Notes: a model not told the origin generated them from the letters alone. DNA of 64,000 nt from Planctomycetota bacterium (GCA_028281765.1 JANQJF010000012.1:1-64000); one strand, 5' to 3'; shown: positions 8,369-18,160, counted from the first letter of the stretch. Numbers and translations: made by a program.

Positions 8369-10755
8369 GGCGCTGCGGCGCCCTCGCGATCCTCGCGCTG
8401 ACAGGATCCGCGACGGCGCAGGGGTTCGACGAGGACATCCTCGCCCTGTTTCGCGAGATCCGCGGCAAGGACCCGAAAGCGCGCGCTCGTGCGGTGCAGG
8501 AGCTCCACGAGATCTTCCTGACCTCGGCGAAGGCCTACATCGACGACGCGAGCGAGAAGACGCAGCGCCGGGCGGCCCAGTCGGGGTCGCTCTTGCTCCA
8601 GATGAAAGCCGTCTACCCCGGCGACGAGGACGTCTACTTTCGTCTCGCCGACGCGTTCTTGGAACGGGGCAAACAGCAGTCCGCAGAAGCTTTCTTCTCG
8701 CTGCTCGCCAGGCGGCACGTGTATGCGGGTCGCACCGACGAGGCTCGTGCGGCCTACACGAAAATCCTCGACGGTCCCCCGACGATTGGACGGGCGCGCG
8801 CTCGCTTCGAACTCGCGCAGGTCGAACGACTCGCCGGGGACATCCCGCGAGCGGAGGAGCTGCTCGAAAGCGCCGCGAAGGTCCTTCCCGAACTCGATGA
8901 CAAAGATGCGGCGGGCATCGCGTTCCACATCGAAGCCCAGCACGTCCACCTGCTGTTGACGCGCGGCCTCAACACGGAAGCGTACGTCCGCGTGCGCCGA
9001 CTCGGCCGGCGTGTCCCGCCGGGTCTCGAGCTCGACTTCGCGAAGCACGAAGTCGACGTCTTGCTCTCGCTGGGTCGCTCTGACCGCGCGCTCCGCGCCT
9101 GCGAGAAGAGCCTGCAACGATGGCCCAGGGATCCGGGGCTTCGCACCCGGCGCGCGCAGGCCGCGATCGCGGCCGGCCGCGGAGCCGATGCACGCGGCCG
9201 GGAGAAACTCTTCGACGACGCGATGCGCGACGCCTCGCAAGTCCGCTCGTCGCGCGCACCGCGATCGCAGAAGCTGAGAAGCGCGATGCTGCGCCTCGAA
9301 GCCCTCGAAGCTCGCGGCAGCAACGAAGCGATCGCATCGGCAGCGGCCGAGATCCAACAGCTAGCTCGCGAAGACGACCCGTCGGACCTGCCGTATCTCG
9401 CGCACGCGACCGCACTCGAGAGCGCGACGATGTTCGACAGCTTCGACGAATCCGAGCGCGCCGCGATGCGCACTCGACTCCAGTCGATCTTCGATCAGCT
9501 CGTCGCACGCTGGCGCAAGATGCCGCCGCGTCGGGACCCTTACCCGTTCTTGCACTATCAGAATCGCCGGCTCGCGCTCGGCGAGCTGCTGCACACGATC
9601 TGCAGCTCCGACGAAGAAGACCGCACGACGCGCGCGCTCGAACAGGTGCTCGAGCTGCATCGGATCGGCTCGATCGCGCGCCGCGGCAACGTCGATGACT
9701 GCACGCTCGACGAGGTGCGGCGACACCTGACGGGCAAGAAGCGCGGCGTGCTCGTGTATGCGTTCGCCTGGCGGCGCTCGATCGTGTTCGCGATGGACGG
9801 TGACACGATCCAGCACGCCGAAGTCGAGGCCGGTCGCAACGAGATCCGCGATCTCGCCAAGCGCTCGGTGACCGCGATCCTCGCGGGCGACGGTGACGAG
9901 AACGACGCGAAGCGGCTTGCAGAGCTCGTCGTGCCGAAACCCCTCCGAGCCCTCCTCGCAAAGTGGAAGCACGTCACGGTCGTCTCGAGCCACGACGCGG
10001 GTCACATCCCGTTCGCCGAGCTGCCGCTCGCGGACGGTGAGCCACTTCGCACGCGCACCGCGACGACGTTCTGCCCGTCACTCCCCGCCGGCGTCCTCGT
10101 CTCCCGAAGGCGAACTCGCGACGATTACGAACACGACTTCGTCGTGCTGTCTGCACCGAACGCTTCGGATCGAGCCAAGAAGAACTGGACCGAAACCGCG
10201 CGGGCGCCAGCCGCGGATCCGATCGTCGAGTCGGCCGTGAGACACACCGACGAGGAACGCGTCGAGGAGTTCGAAGCGGAGAAGGCGACTCTCGAGAGCC
10301 TGATCTCCGACGAAGCGGCCAGCGCACGCGTCGTCACCGTGCTCGCGCACGGCGTCGTCGACGAGGAGCCATCCCTCGTCCTCACGCCGTCCCCGTCGAG
10401 CGACGACGGCCTGGTCGGCGGCTCGGAGCTTCACGAGGCGTTGCGCCGACGTTCGCGGTACGCACCGCTCGTCGTGCTCTTCGCCTGCGGCACGGCTCAG
10501 GGCGCGATCCGCAGCGGCGACGATACAGGACACCGACTCGCGAGCGCATTCCTCGAGGCCGGCGCGCGCGCCGTCGTCGTCGCGCCCGGCACGCTGATGC
10601 GCAACGAGGCGTGGAGGTTCGCGGCCGTGTTCCAGGAACTCCTCGCCAGCGAGAAGCTCGCACCCGCCGAGGCGTTGCGTCAGGCGCAACAGCGACTCGA
10701 CGGACCGTGCGGACTGCTGCACCTCGTCGGGGACGGCGTCAGCAGCCCGTTCTGA
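8359..10755 (+). CDS. Exported TPR-CHAT domain protein (caspase-like peptidase fold)
   Basis: 798 residues from the ATG at 8359, which overlaps the end of the anti-sigma-like gene by 10 nt. The first ~20 residues (LRRCGALAILALTGSATAQ) look like a signal peptide. Residues about 50-450 are helical TPR-like repeats. The last ~260 residues are a CHAT domain, the clan CD caspase/separase relative. The presumed catalytic dyad is visible: His664 in VLAHGV and Cys710 in LFACGTAQG. CHAT proteins are usually cytoplasmic proteases of regulatory or defence systems, so a signal peptide on one, in an operon with a sigma/anti-sigma pair, is unusual. A role in regulated proteolysis of a partner is an inference. 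Confidence 0.85.
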   Translation: MGLRRCGALAILALTGSATAQGFDEDILALFREIRGKDPKARARAVQELHEIFLTSAKAYIDDASEKTQRRAAQSGSLLLQMKAVYPGDEDVYFRLADAFLERGKQQSAEAFFSLLARRHVYAGRTDEARAAYTKILDGPPTIGRARARFELAQVERLAGDIPRAEELLESAAKVLPELDDKDAAGIAFHIEAQHVHLLLTRGLNTEAYVRVRRLGRRVPPGLELDFAKHEVDVLLSLGRSDRALRACEKSLQRWPRDPGLRTRRAQAAIAAGRGADARGREKLFDDAMRDASQVRSSRAPRSQKLRSAMLRLEALEARGSNEAIASAAAEIQQLAREDDPSDLPYLAHATALESATMFDSFDESERAAMRTRLQSIFDQLVARWRKMPPRRDPYPFLHYQNRRLALGELLHTICSSDEEDRTTRALEQVLELHRIGSIARRGNVDDCTLDEVRRHLTGKKRGVLVYAFAWRRSIVFAMDGDTIQHAEVEAGRNEIRDLAKRSVTAILAGDGDENDAKRLAELVVPKPLRALLAKWKHVTVVSSHDAGHIPFAELPLADGEPLRTRTATTFCPSLPAGVLVSRRRTRDDYEHDFVVLSAPNASDRAKKNWTETARAPAADPIVESAVRHTDEERVEEFEAEKATLESLISDEAASARVVTVLAHGVVDEEPSLVLTPSPSSDDGLVGGSELHEALRRRSRYAPLVVLFACGTAQGAIRSGDDTGHRLASAFLEAGARAVVVAPGTLMRNEAWRFAAVFQELLASEKLAPAEALRQAQQRLDGPCGLLHLVGDGVSSPF

Positions 10756-10759
10756 TCGG

Positions 10760-12640
10760 TCAGTTGGTCGGGACGGGATAGCCGCAAATTCGCAGCGACA
10801 CGCCCGTCAGCTCGAAGAACTCCGGCAGCGGCTCGACGCGTTCGCCGCTCGGCACGAAGCCGAACGCCCCAACCGTGCTCGCGGTGTCGATCATGTGCTG
10901 CTGTTGGTATGCGCCGTCCGGATGGTGCCAGTCCAACATCTGATCCCAGATCAGCTCGGGAACGGCGTCGTCGTCGAGGTAGAGCACGAAGAATCGCGAG
11001 GGATACACGTGCTCGTTCGGCCCACCCGGATCGTCGACGCACCGAAGCTCGAAGTACATCAGCTCCTCGCTCGGGATCGTGGCGTCGACCTCCCACCAGT
11101 TGGGTCCGTAGGTCGAGATCGAGAGGTCCTCGACGATGCCGGTCGTCGACCCGGGGGTCGCGACGTCCGATGCGGGAATTACGAGGCCGGACGACGGCCA
11201 ATCGGGCGCACCGGTGACCGGGTCGGCGGGCATCAGCTGCATGCCTTGTTCGTAGCCGGCTTCGACGAGCAGATACTTGGTGCCGCCGGGACCGCCGGCC
11301 CCCTTCCAGAATCGCATTCCGACGTGCGAGAACGTCATGTTCGCAACGTCCTCCGGCGGGTCGATCTGAAACTTCACGTTGACCGCGTCGACGATCGCAC
11401 TCGGGCCGTTGCCCTCGCCCCCACCCTCGAAGCCGATCGGCGTGATCGAGCCTCCGCGAAGCGCGAGACGCTTGCGGTTCGCGTCGTACAGCACGTTCTC
11501 GTGGAACAAGACGTCCGGCCCGTCATCGACGAGATCCTCGAGCTCGGGAGCCGGCTCGTCGGTCGGGTCCTCGTTGCGCGACATCGTCAGCAGATCCGAG
11601 TCGCCGTCCCCGTCGAAGTCGGCGACCATCGGCGGACCGAGGTCTGCGAGCGGCGCGATCTGGCCCTCGAAGACGCCCCACGCGATCGTCTGCGCGTTGT
11701 CGTCGAAGCGACCGATCTGCCACTTCCCGTCTGCCGCGAGTGCAAGGACATCGGTGAGACCGTCACTGTCGTAGTTGATGCCCGCCACGCCCGTCGTCGG
11801 CGCATTGAAGATCAGGGTGGAGTTCACCTCGAGCCCGCCCTGCGAGATCTGCCACGCGTAGCTGCGCCCGGCCGTGTAGACGGTCCAGACCAGGACTTCG
11901 GGGCGCGGGACCGGATCGGCCGGATGCCGCAGCACGACGGTGTCTCCCACCGACGAGAAGTCGCCCGGAATGTCGACCTCGGGCCGACCGTCGAGAAAGT
12001 AGAGATGCGCCCCATCCCCGTCGAACACGACGAGCTCGGGACTGACGTTGCCGTCGATGTCGATCAGCGCGATGTCCGACGCCTGCACATTGTTGACGAT
12101 GAACGCGTCCGCGAAGTAGGCGCCCGTGTGCTGGGAGTACGCCATCACGCGCACCGAGTTCGACTCGGCGATAGCCACGAACCCGAGCCACGACGGCGAG
12201 TAGTCTGCCGACCAAGTGTCGACCTTCGTCGCGTCCGTCGTGACAATGACCGGCTGCTCGACGATGTCCGGATCCGCGGGGTCGTAGCGGAACGTGGACA
12301 TCGTTCCGCCTCCGACCCGAAACAGCGTGCTTCCACCACTGTCGAAGTAGTTCTCGAGGATCGCGAGGTCGTCCACTTCGCGACCGTGGTTGTCGATCAT
12401 CTCGTGCACGGTGTAGTGACCGGGCCCCATCAGCACGCCAACTCGCGATTGCGTGGCGGCGACGACATCGGGCAGCGCGTCGCCGTCCAGATCACCGAGA
12501 GCACGCGCGGTCGGGGTCGCCTCGAAGCCCGGCGCCAGGTCCATGTCATGCCGCGCCTGGAACGCGAAGTCGTTCTGCGCGACGGCGAGTGTCGGCAGAC
12601 AGAGAGATAGAAGTAACGTCGTCGATGCAGCGGGATTCAT
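10760..12640 (-). CDS. Exported FG-GAP/VCBS repeat protein
   Basis: 626 residues from the ATG at 12640, chosen because it opens the signal peptide (NPAASTTLLLSLCLPTLAVAQ). The N-terminal two thirds carry FG-GAP-type calcium-binding repeats, seen as D-x-D-G-D/N-x2-(P/S/T)-D/E: GDLDGDALPDV, IDIDGNVSPEL, NYDSDGLTDV, ADFDGDGDSDL. This is an integrin-alpha-like beta-propeller. The C-terminal ~230 residues are beta-rich and unrecognised. It probably acts as a surface or secreted binding protein. It converges with the CHAT gene (4 bp between stops). Confidence 0.8.
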   Translation of the reverse strand: MNPAASTTLLLSLCLPTLAVAQNDFAFQARHDMDLAPGFEATPTARALGDLDGDALPDVVAATQSRVGVLMGPGHYTVHEMIDNHGREVDDLAILENYFDSGGSTLFRVGGGTMSTFRYDPADPDIVEQPVIVTTDATKVDTWSADYSPSWLGFVAIAESNSVRVMAYSQHTGAYFADAFIVNNVQASDIALIDIDGNVSPELVVFDGDGAHLYFLDGRPEVDIPGDFSSVGDTVVLRHPADPVPRPEVLVWTVYTAGRSYAWQISQGGLEVNSTLIFNAPTTGVAGINYDSDGLTDVLALAADGKWQIGRFDDNAQTIAWGVFEGQIAPLADLGPPMVADFDGDGDSDLLTMSRNEDPTDEPAPELEDLVDDGPDVLFHENVLYDANRKRLALRGGSITPIGFEGGGEGNGPSAIVDAVNVKFQIDPPEDVANMTFSHVGMRFWKGAGGPGGTKYLLVEAGYEQGMQLMPADPVTGAPDWPSSGLVIPASDVATPGSTTGIVEDLSISTYGPNWWEVDATIPSEELMYFELRCVDDPGGPNEHVYPSRFFVLYLDDDAVPELIWDQMLDWHHPDGAYQQQHMIDTASTVGAFGFVPSGERVEPLPEFFELTGVSLRICGYPVPTN

Positions 12641-12886
12641 ACGGAGTCTCGGGGTCTCGGAGAACTGAAGGTGTAGAGCGAGAGACGAGCCCCGCACGCG
12701 AGTGTAGCAGGATCCAAGGCCTGCAAGCGCCGCGACAGGACGTGTCATCACACGCCGTAGTGGGCTTGCGGCGAGGCGCTAAAAGTCGACACGAAGCGAG
12801 ATTTTTTGACCCTGCGGTCCGTGTCGATCCGCCCGCACCGAGGCGAGCGCTGCGCGACCCGAAGTCCCGGATCGCGCGGATCTCGC

Positions 12887-15301
12887 TCAGTTGCCGAGCG
12901 GATTCTGGAACGCGCCCGTGTTGACGAATCGGTTCGCGAGCTCGCCACCGTCGTTGTCGAGACCGATCCAGAGGTCGCCACCGGTCGTCGCGAGACCTTC
13001 GATCTTCTCGAACGGGAAGAAGTCGTCGACAACGTCGACGACCATTGTCTTGGTGACCGTGTCGTTGCCCGACGCTTCACCCGGCTCCCCGTCGGTGTCC
13101 GGCGTGAGGCCCGCGATGCTGAACGCGTAGACGCGCTTCAGCTGACTCTCGGTGCCGATTCCCTTGTCGCGCTCGATGACGATGAACTGGCCGGGGCCGA
13201 CCGAACGGATCTCGCTGAGACCGATCCAGTCCCCGGTCGTCTGCGCTTCGAGCGGGTAGTAGAAGAACTCCCAGTCGCCGCCGTAACGGATGCCGTTCGA
13301 CGGGGCCGAGCCGTTGTCGATCTGCTCGAGGTCGTAGCGCGCGATGCGGGTGTGCGTCGTGGCTTCGCCGCTGAACTCGCGCTGGATGCACGCGTAGACG
13401 TAGCGACCGTCCTGCGACAGCGTCACGCCTTCGAAGCCGTTGCCGCGGATCGTCGTGCCCGCGGCCGAGGCGACAGCGTTGCCGCCGATCGCCGGATCCG
13501 CGGCCGCGTCGATGCTCGCGGGCAGCTGGATCTCGCGCGTGACCGCACCGGTGAAGCTCGTTTGCACGATCAGGTTCGGACGCGAGCTGCCGTTGCCTTC
13601 GCTCGCGAGCATGAAGCCGCGGAAGAAGCCACCGTCACCGATGATCGAGTCGTCGCGCACGATGCCTTCACCGTCGTAGCGCGCCTGGACACCGTCGACG
13701 GTGACCGGGAACAGGTCGAGCACCGGCGAGAAGCCGGCGCCGGCCAGATTCACGTAGTAGATCGACGTCGGCAACGCGTTGTCCGGGACGCCCCACGCGC
13801 CGAACGGCGCGTTGTCGAGACCGGAGATCGCCGAGAACGGCTTGGCGTCCGCCGAGTAGAGCAGCGGACGGTCCGCGTCGACCGGGAAACTCGAGACGCC
13901 TTGGAAGATCGACAGCGTGCCCGACTCCTCGTCGGCCGTCACCAGCAGGCTACGGCTCGGAATCGCGACCACGCCCTCCGGCGAGATACCGCACGGCAGG
14001 AACTGCACGATGCGCGGGTTCTGGATGTCGTTGATCTCGTACACCGCGATGAACGAGCCGCGCTCACTCAACACGAAGGCGAAGTCCGTGGCTCCGAAGG
14101 TCGCGGTCGTGATGCCCTCGCACTCGATACCCCGGTTCTCGCTGCGGCCTTCCGGGTACTGACCGAAGAAAACCGCGTATTCCTCGAGCTCGGTCTCCTC
14201 GAACACCGGAGTACCGAAGCGGGAGAACGCGCTCCAACCGCGACCACCCGTGAAGTTCAGCTCCCCTTCGTCTGCACTGAGGATCGAGAAGCCGTTCGGG
14301 CTGAACGCGATTGCGTCCGGCTGACGCGGACCACCCAGGACCGGGTTACCGCTGCCGTCGGTCGGCGCCGGGACCGTCGTGCCGATCGAGCTCGGGTAGC
14401 CCTGCGACAGCGAGATCGCATCGTCTTCGACGAGGTCGGCCATGCGCTCGCCGGCGAAACCGGTCGAGAACACGCGCACGAGCTGCGGGTTGGCAGGGTC
14501 GTTGATCCGAATGATCGCGATGCCGTTGTTCTCCTGCAGCGACACCGCTGCGACGTTGTTGAATATGTCGACGAACTCGGGCTGCGGGTCGTTCGGGAAC
14601 AGGCAGCCGGCGTTTCCGAGAATCGTGGCCGGGAGGTCGACGTTCGCGACGTTCGAGCTGGCGACGTCGTTCACGTCGAGCGTCACGACCTGGACGAGGC
14701 CCGGCAGCGAACGATCCTGCGGGAACACCGCGCCGCTCGTCGGGAATCCGGGGATGTCTTCGTCCAGGATCGTTTCGGTCGCGTCGACGACGATCGGCTC
14801 GTTCTCGATGCAGACGACGGCGACGAGGTTGCCGTTGCGCTCGACGAGCTTGACGCTGTCGGGCTGGTAGCCGATGGCGACCGAACCGAGAGAGACCGGC
14901 ACCGCCGGGTTGCTCGCATCGATCAGGAACAGCTGCCCCGCGTTCGCGGGGTCGGTCGGGTCCGGCGCGGGATCGTCTTCGCCCGCGAGCTGCGTCTTCA
15001 CGGCAGCGACGACGTAGTCGCCCGCGAAGCTGACGCTGGTCGGCTCACCGCCGGTCAGCACGTCGGGGAGAGCGACCGGATTGGCCGGATCCGTGATGTC
15101 GACGAAGCCGATTCTGCCGGCATCGGCGTCACTGAAAGCGAGAGTGTTGCCGTCGCCACTCGCCGAGACGATCTCGGCGATGCCGCCGGTGACCCCGTAG
15201 CTGGAGACTTGTTCGAAGTAGCGGACCGGTCCTTGGGCGAACGCCCCGCCGGCAAACGATGCGAGCGCGAGCGCCGCAATCGAGAGTCGTTGTGTGGTCA
15301 T
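12887..15301 (-). CDS. Exported choice-of-anchor I / phytase-like esterase family protein
   Basis: 804 residues from the ATG at 15301, which begins a signal peptide (TTQRLSIAALALASFAGGAFAQ). The N-terminal ~500 residues are a beta-propeller of the choice-of-anchor I type: YGVTGGIAEIVSASGDGNTLAFSDAD, repeated DI-x-DPANP motifs, SVSFAGDYVVAAV. The C-terminal ~330 residues match the pattern of the esterase-like activity of phytase domain (VQARYDGEGIVRDDS, GFEGVTLSQDGRYVYACIQ, LWIGLDNDGGELANRFVNTG). Families of this kind are secreted and often linked to phosphate release, but activity here is unproven. No partner gene is evident. A 246-bp gap separates it from the FG-GAP gene. Confidence 0.82.
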   Translation of the reverse strand: MTTQRLSIAALALASFAGGAFAQGPVRYFEQVSSYGVTGGIAEIVSASGDGNTLAFSDADAGRIGFVDITDPANPVALPDVLTGGEPTSVSFAGDYVVAAVKTQLAGEDDPAPDPTDPANAGQLFLIDASNPAVPVSLGSVAIGYQPDSVKLVERNGNLVAVVCIENEPIVVDATETILDEDIPGFPTSGAVFPQDRSLPGLVQVVTLDVNDVASSNVANVDLPATILGNAGCLFPNDPQPEFVDIFNNVAAVSLQENNGIAIIRINDPANPQLVRVFSTGFAGERMADLVEDDAISLSQGYPSSIGTTVPAPTDGSGNPVLGGPRQPDAIAFSPNGFSILSADEGELNFTGGRGWSAFSRFGTPVFEETELEEYAVFFGQYPEGRSENRGIECEGITTATFGATDFAFVLSERGSFIAVYEINDIQNPRIVQFLPCGISPEGVVAIPSRSLLVTADEESGTLSIFQGVSSFPVDADRPLLYSADAKPFSAISGLDNAPFGAWGVPDNALPTSIYYVNLAGAGFSPVLDLFPVTVDGVQARYDGEGIVRDDSIIGDGGFFRGFMLASEGNGSSRPNLIVQTSFTGAVTREIQLPASIDAAADPAIGGNAVASAAGTTIRGNGFEGVTLSQDGRYVYACIQREFSGEATTHTRIARYDLEQIDNGSAPSNGIRYGGDWEFFYYPLEAQTTGDWIGLSEIRSVGPGQFIVIERDKGIGTESQLKRVYAFSIAGLTPDTDGEPGEASGNDTVTKTMVVDVVDDFFPFEKIEGLATTGGDLWIGLDNDGGELANRFVNTGAFQNPLGN

Positions 15302-15652
15302 GGATGTTCCGTGAAGCTCTTGCATGGATTCCCGCCCGGCTACCGTCGCCGCCCGGGTTCGCGACGGAATGTCGTCACCTTCCGTAAAGAGCGCGACGTG
15401 CATTCGGTGAGGACACGCGCAAGCCTTCGGCACCAACATCCGTTTCGATGCTGATCCGACGCGCGCAACTCGAAGCCATCGCATCCCGGAGTGCGCGCAC
15501 CAGACCTCGCGAAAGGTCTCGGTTACGAAACCGCGTGGTTCAAAAGCGCTGGGGCTGACGGAAAGCCTCGAAGTCGGCTACCGCCTCTCACCGAGAGGTC
15601 GCGCCTACCTGCGCTGACTGTCGCATCTGTCTCCGTGCAAAACGCGACACTC
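15302..15652. other. Intergenic region without a recognised gene
   Basis: About 350 bp upstream of the phytase-like gene. No ORF with coding character, tRNA or known RNA was recognised. There is a short hairpin, AGACCT-CGCGAA-AGGTCT. It presumably holds the promoter of the minus-strand gene to its left. Confidence 0.5.
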
Positions 15653-15674
15653 AGTGTTACGCCAGCGTAACACT
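15653..15674 (-). terminator. Hairpin just after the yebC-type gene
   Basis: AGTGTTACG-CCAG-CGTAACACT is a perfect 9-bp stem with a 4-nt loop, 6 bp after the stop codon of the minus-strand gene. Downstream on that strand is a short TTTT about 10 nt further. The U-tract is poor, so factor-independent termination is likely but not certain. Confidence 0.5.
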
Positions 15675-15679
15675 CGCCC

Positions 15680-16396
15680 CTACACCTCGGCGCTGTGCCA
15701 CACCTTCTGCACGTCGTCGAGATCCTCGAGTGCGTCCACCAGCTTCGTGAACTGTTCCGCGTCGTCGCCACTCAGAGCCGTCGTGTTCTGCGGCACGAAC
15801 TGGATCTCGTCGACCTCGAACTCGACCTCGCCGAACGCCTCGGCCATCGCCTTCTTGGCCTTGCCGTATTCGGTGTCCTTGACGAACACCGTCGCCTTGC
15901 CATCGTCGTGCTCGACGTCCATGACGTCGACGTCCGCCATCAACAGCGCCTCGAGCACGACGTCGTCGCTCTCCGCCGCGAACACGAAGATCGCGCAGTG
16001 GTCGAACATGTGCGCGACGGACCCCGCGTTGCCGAGCTTCGCGTGCGCCTTGTTGAACGCGGTCCGCACCTCGTTGAACGTCCGCGTCGGGTTGTCGGTG
16101 AGGCACTCGACGATCACCATCGAACCGTTCGGCCCATAGCCCTCGTAGCGCGCCGACGCGAAGTCCTCACCACCGCCGCCCTTCGCCTTGTCGAGCGCTC
16201 GGTCGATGACGTGCGTCGGCACCTGGTCGCGGCGCGCGCGATCGATCAGCGCCTTCAGCGTCGCGTTCAGGTCCGGATCGGGATCACCCGACTTCGCGCA
16301 GACGTAGATCTCTCGTCCGTACTTGCTGTAGACCTTCGCCTTCTTGTCGGACGTCTTGGCGATCGAGTCTTTGCGGTTCTGGTAGGCTCTGCCCAT
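15680..16396 (-). CDS. yebC: YebC/PmpR family regulator, YeeN-like subtype
   Basis: 238 residues from the ATG at 16396, the usual length for the family. The N-terminus MGRAYQNRKDSIAKTSDKKAKVYSKYGREI is the YeeN/TACO1-like variant of the conserved YebC start. SGDPDPDLNATLKALIDRARRDQVP and GSMVIVECLTDNPTRTFNEVR are further signature blocks. YebC-type proteins were described as DNA-binding regulators and more recently as translation factors that help ribosomes through difficult proline stretches. The protein is cytoplasmic. No RuvC neighbour is present, as expected for the YeeN branch. A hairpin follows the stop codon. Confidence 0.93.
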   Translation of the reverse strand: MGRAYQNRKDSIAKTSDKKAKVYSKYGREIYVCAKSGDPDPDLNATLKALIDRARRDQVPTHVIDRALDKAKGGGGEDFASARYEGYGPNGSMVIVECLTDNPTRTFNEVRTAFNKAHAKLGNAGSVAHMFDHCAIFVFAAESDDVVLEALLMADVDVMDVEHDDGKATVFVKDTEYGKAKKAMAEAFGEVEFEVDEIQFVPQNTTALSGDDAEQFTKLVDALEDLDDVQKVWHSAEV

Positions 16397-16477
16397 CGGG
16401 TTCTCGGCGGGGAAACGAGGAGCGCGAAGGATGCAGGAGCGGCGTTGCCGGGGCAAGCCACGGCCGACAATCCCGCG

Positions 16478-18133
16478 TCAGTCCACGCGACCCGTCGCCG
16501 CCACCCCATCGCGCTGCGCCACCGGCTGCCCGGTCTCCCCCGCCCGCGCCTGCTTCGACACGAACTGCTCCGGATCGGCCATGTTCATCCAACGGACGTA
16601 TCGCTCCGGCCACGGCTCCTGCAGCAGCTCGCCGTCTTGGAGCTGATGGTAGATGCCCGCGTAGCTCTGCACGCGGGTGTGCGAAATCCGCCGGTGAATA
16701 TGCCACGGCCCGAGCTGCGACGGGTGATCGAGACCCGCCGCACCGAGTAGCTCCAAGAACGCCTTGACCGACTCGGCGTGGAAGTTGGCGACACGCTGGG
16801 TCTTGTCCGGTACGTCCAGCCCGCGCACGAGGTGCGGATCTTGGGTCGCGACGCCGACCGGGCAGATATTCGAATCACAGCGCCGCGCCTGGATGCAGCC
16901 GAGCGCGAACATGAACCCGCGAGCCGAGTTGCACAGGTCCGCGCCGGCGGCGAGACGTGCAGCCATGTTGAAACCGGTGATGATCTTGCCGGACGCCACG
17001 ACCTTGGTGCGTTCTCGAAGACCGAACCCGATCAGCGCGTTGTGCACGAGCACGAGCGCATCGGTCAGCGGCGCCCCCATCGAATCCGAGAACTCGAGCG
17101 GCGCGGCGCCCGTGCCGCCCTCTCCGCCATCGACGACGATGAAGTCCGGCACCTCGTCGACCTCGCGCATCGCCATGCACAGCCCGAGGAACTCCGCCGG
17201 GTTGCCGAGGCAGAACTTGATGCCAACCGGCTTGCCGCCGCTCAGCTCGCGCAACTTTGCTACGAACGCGAGTAGCTCGCGCGGCGTCTCGAACGCCGAG
17301 TGCGCCGGCGGAGACAACACGTCCTTGCCCATCGGCACGCCACGAATCGCGGCGACCTCTTCGTCGATCTTCTCGGCCGGCAGCATGCCGCCGTGACCCG
17401 GCTTCGCGCCCTGGGACAGCTTGATCTCGATCATCTTGACGCTGTCCCTCTTGGCGTTCTTCTCGAACGAGACGGGATCGAAACCTCCGTCCGGCGCGCG
17501 GCAACCGAAGTACCCGGTGCCGATCTGCCAGCACAGGTCCCCACCGGGTTCGAGGTGATGCGGGCTCACACCCCCCTCCCCCGTGTTGTGGTAGAAGCCA
17601 CCGAGCTTCGCGCCGCCGTTCAGAGCACGAATCGCCGCCTTCGACAGCGACCCGTAGCTCATCGCCGAGATGTTCAGCAGCGACGCGTCGTAGGGCTTCG
17701 TGCACTTCGGCCCCCCGATGCGGACCCGCGGCTCCTCTTCTAGCGCATGCTTCGCGCCGATCGAGTGGTTGATCCACTCGTAGCCCGGCTCGTACACGTC
17801 GTACTGGGTCCCGAACGGTCGCGTGCGCAGCGCCTTCTTCGCGCGCTGATACACGATCGATCGCATGTCCCGGTTGAACGGCGTGCCATCCGTGTTCGAC
17901 TCGATGAAGTACTGGTTGATCTCCGGCCGGATCGACTCGAGCAAGTACCGGAAGTGCCCGATGACCGGAAAGTTCCGCCGCACGGCTTGCCGGCGCTGGA
18001 GCGAATCACAGACGCCGAGCAAGAACAGCGGCAGAAGCGCGGTCAGCGACCACAAGATCGGCGGCCAAGCCAGCGCGATCAGGCCGAGGACGGCGAAGAG
18101 GATGATCGAGATTCGATAGAAGACGTGTGCCAT
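16478..18133 (-). CDS. Membrane-anchored FMN-binding glutamate synthase family protein
   Basis: 551 residues. Two transmembrane helices at about 6-22 and 26-43 precede the catalytic-type domain (about 130-485), which corresponds to the FMN/Fe-S alpha-subunit domain of glutamate synthase. Recognisable blocks are AMSYGSLSKAA, NTGEGGVSPHH, IEIKLSQGAKPGHGG, VDGGEGGTGAAPLEF and the cysteine cluster GCIQARRCDSNICPVG, which would hold a 3Fe-4S centre. There is no glutaminase domain, so it is not a complete glutamate synthase; such stand-alone proteins have unknown electron partners. The start codon is preceded by a hairpin (18139-18160) that includes the purine-rich ribosome-binding sequence. Confidence 0.9.
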   Translation of the reverse strand: MAHVFYRISIILFAVLGLIALAWPPILWSLTALLPLFLLGVCDSLQRRQAVRRNFPVIGHFRYLLESIRPEINQYFIESNTDGTPFNRDMRSIVYQRAKKALRTRPFGTQYDVYEPGYEWINHSIGAKHALEEEPRVRIGGPKCTKPYDASLLNISAMSYGSLSKAAIRALNGGAKLGGFYHNTGEGGVSPHHLEPGGDLCWQIGTGYFGCRAPDGGFDPVSFEKNAKRDSVKMIEIKLSQGAKPGHGGMLPAEKIDEEVAAIRGVPMGKDVLSPPAHSAFETPRELLAFVAKLRELSGGKPVGIKFCLGNPAEFLGLCMAMREVDEVPDFIVVDGGEGGTGAAPLEFSDSMGAPLTDALVLVHNALIGFGLRERTKVVASGKIITGFNMAARLAAGADLCNSARGFMFALGCIQARRCDSNICPVGVATQDPHLVRGLDVPDKTQRVANFHAESVKAFLELLGAAGLDHPSQLGPWHIHRRISHTRVQSYAGIYHQLQDGELLQEPWPERYVRWMNMADPEQFVSKQARAGETGQPVAQRDGVAATGRVD

Positions 18134-18138
18134 GCGCA

Positions 18139-18160
18139 GCGTGCTCCCGGAGGAGCATGC
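18139..18160 (-). promoter_or_regulatory. Hairpin covering the ribosome-binding site of the glutamate synthase homologue
   Basis: GCGTGCTCC and GGAGCATGC pair over 9 bp (one wobble) around a CGGA loop, 5 bp before the ATG at 18133 on the minus strand. The only SD-like GGGAG lies inside the stem. It could limit translation or act as a weak terminator for the upstream cyclophilin gene. Confidence 0.3.

Noticed and set aside
12806..15454. 882-codon open frame on the plus strand
   Set aside because: Antisense shadow of the phytase-like gene; Arg/Val/Asp-rich translation without domains or a signal peptide.
15530..15560. GTGGTTCAAAAGC as a tRNA T-arm
   Set aside because: No matching acceptor, D or anticodon stems around it.
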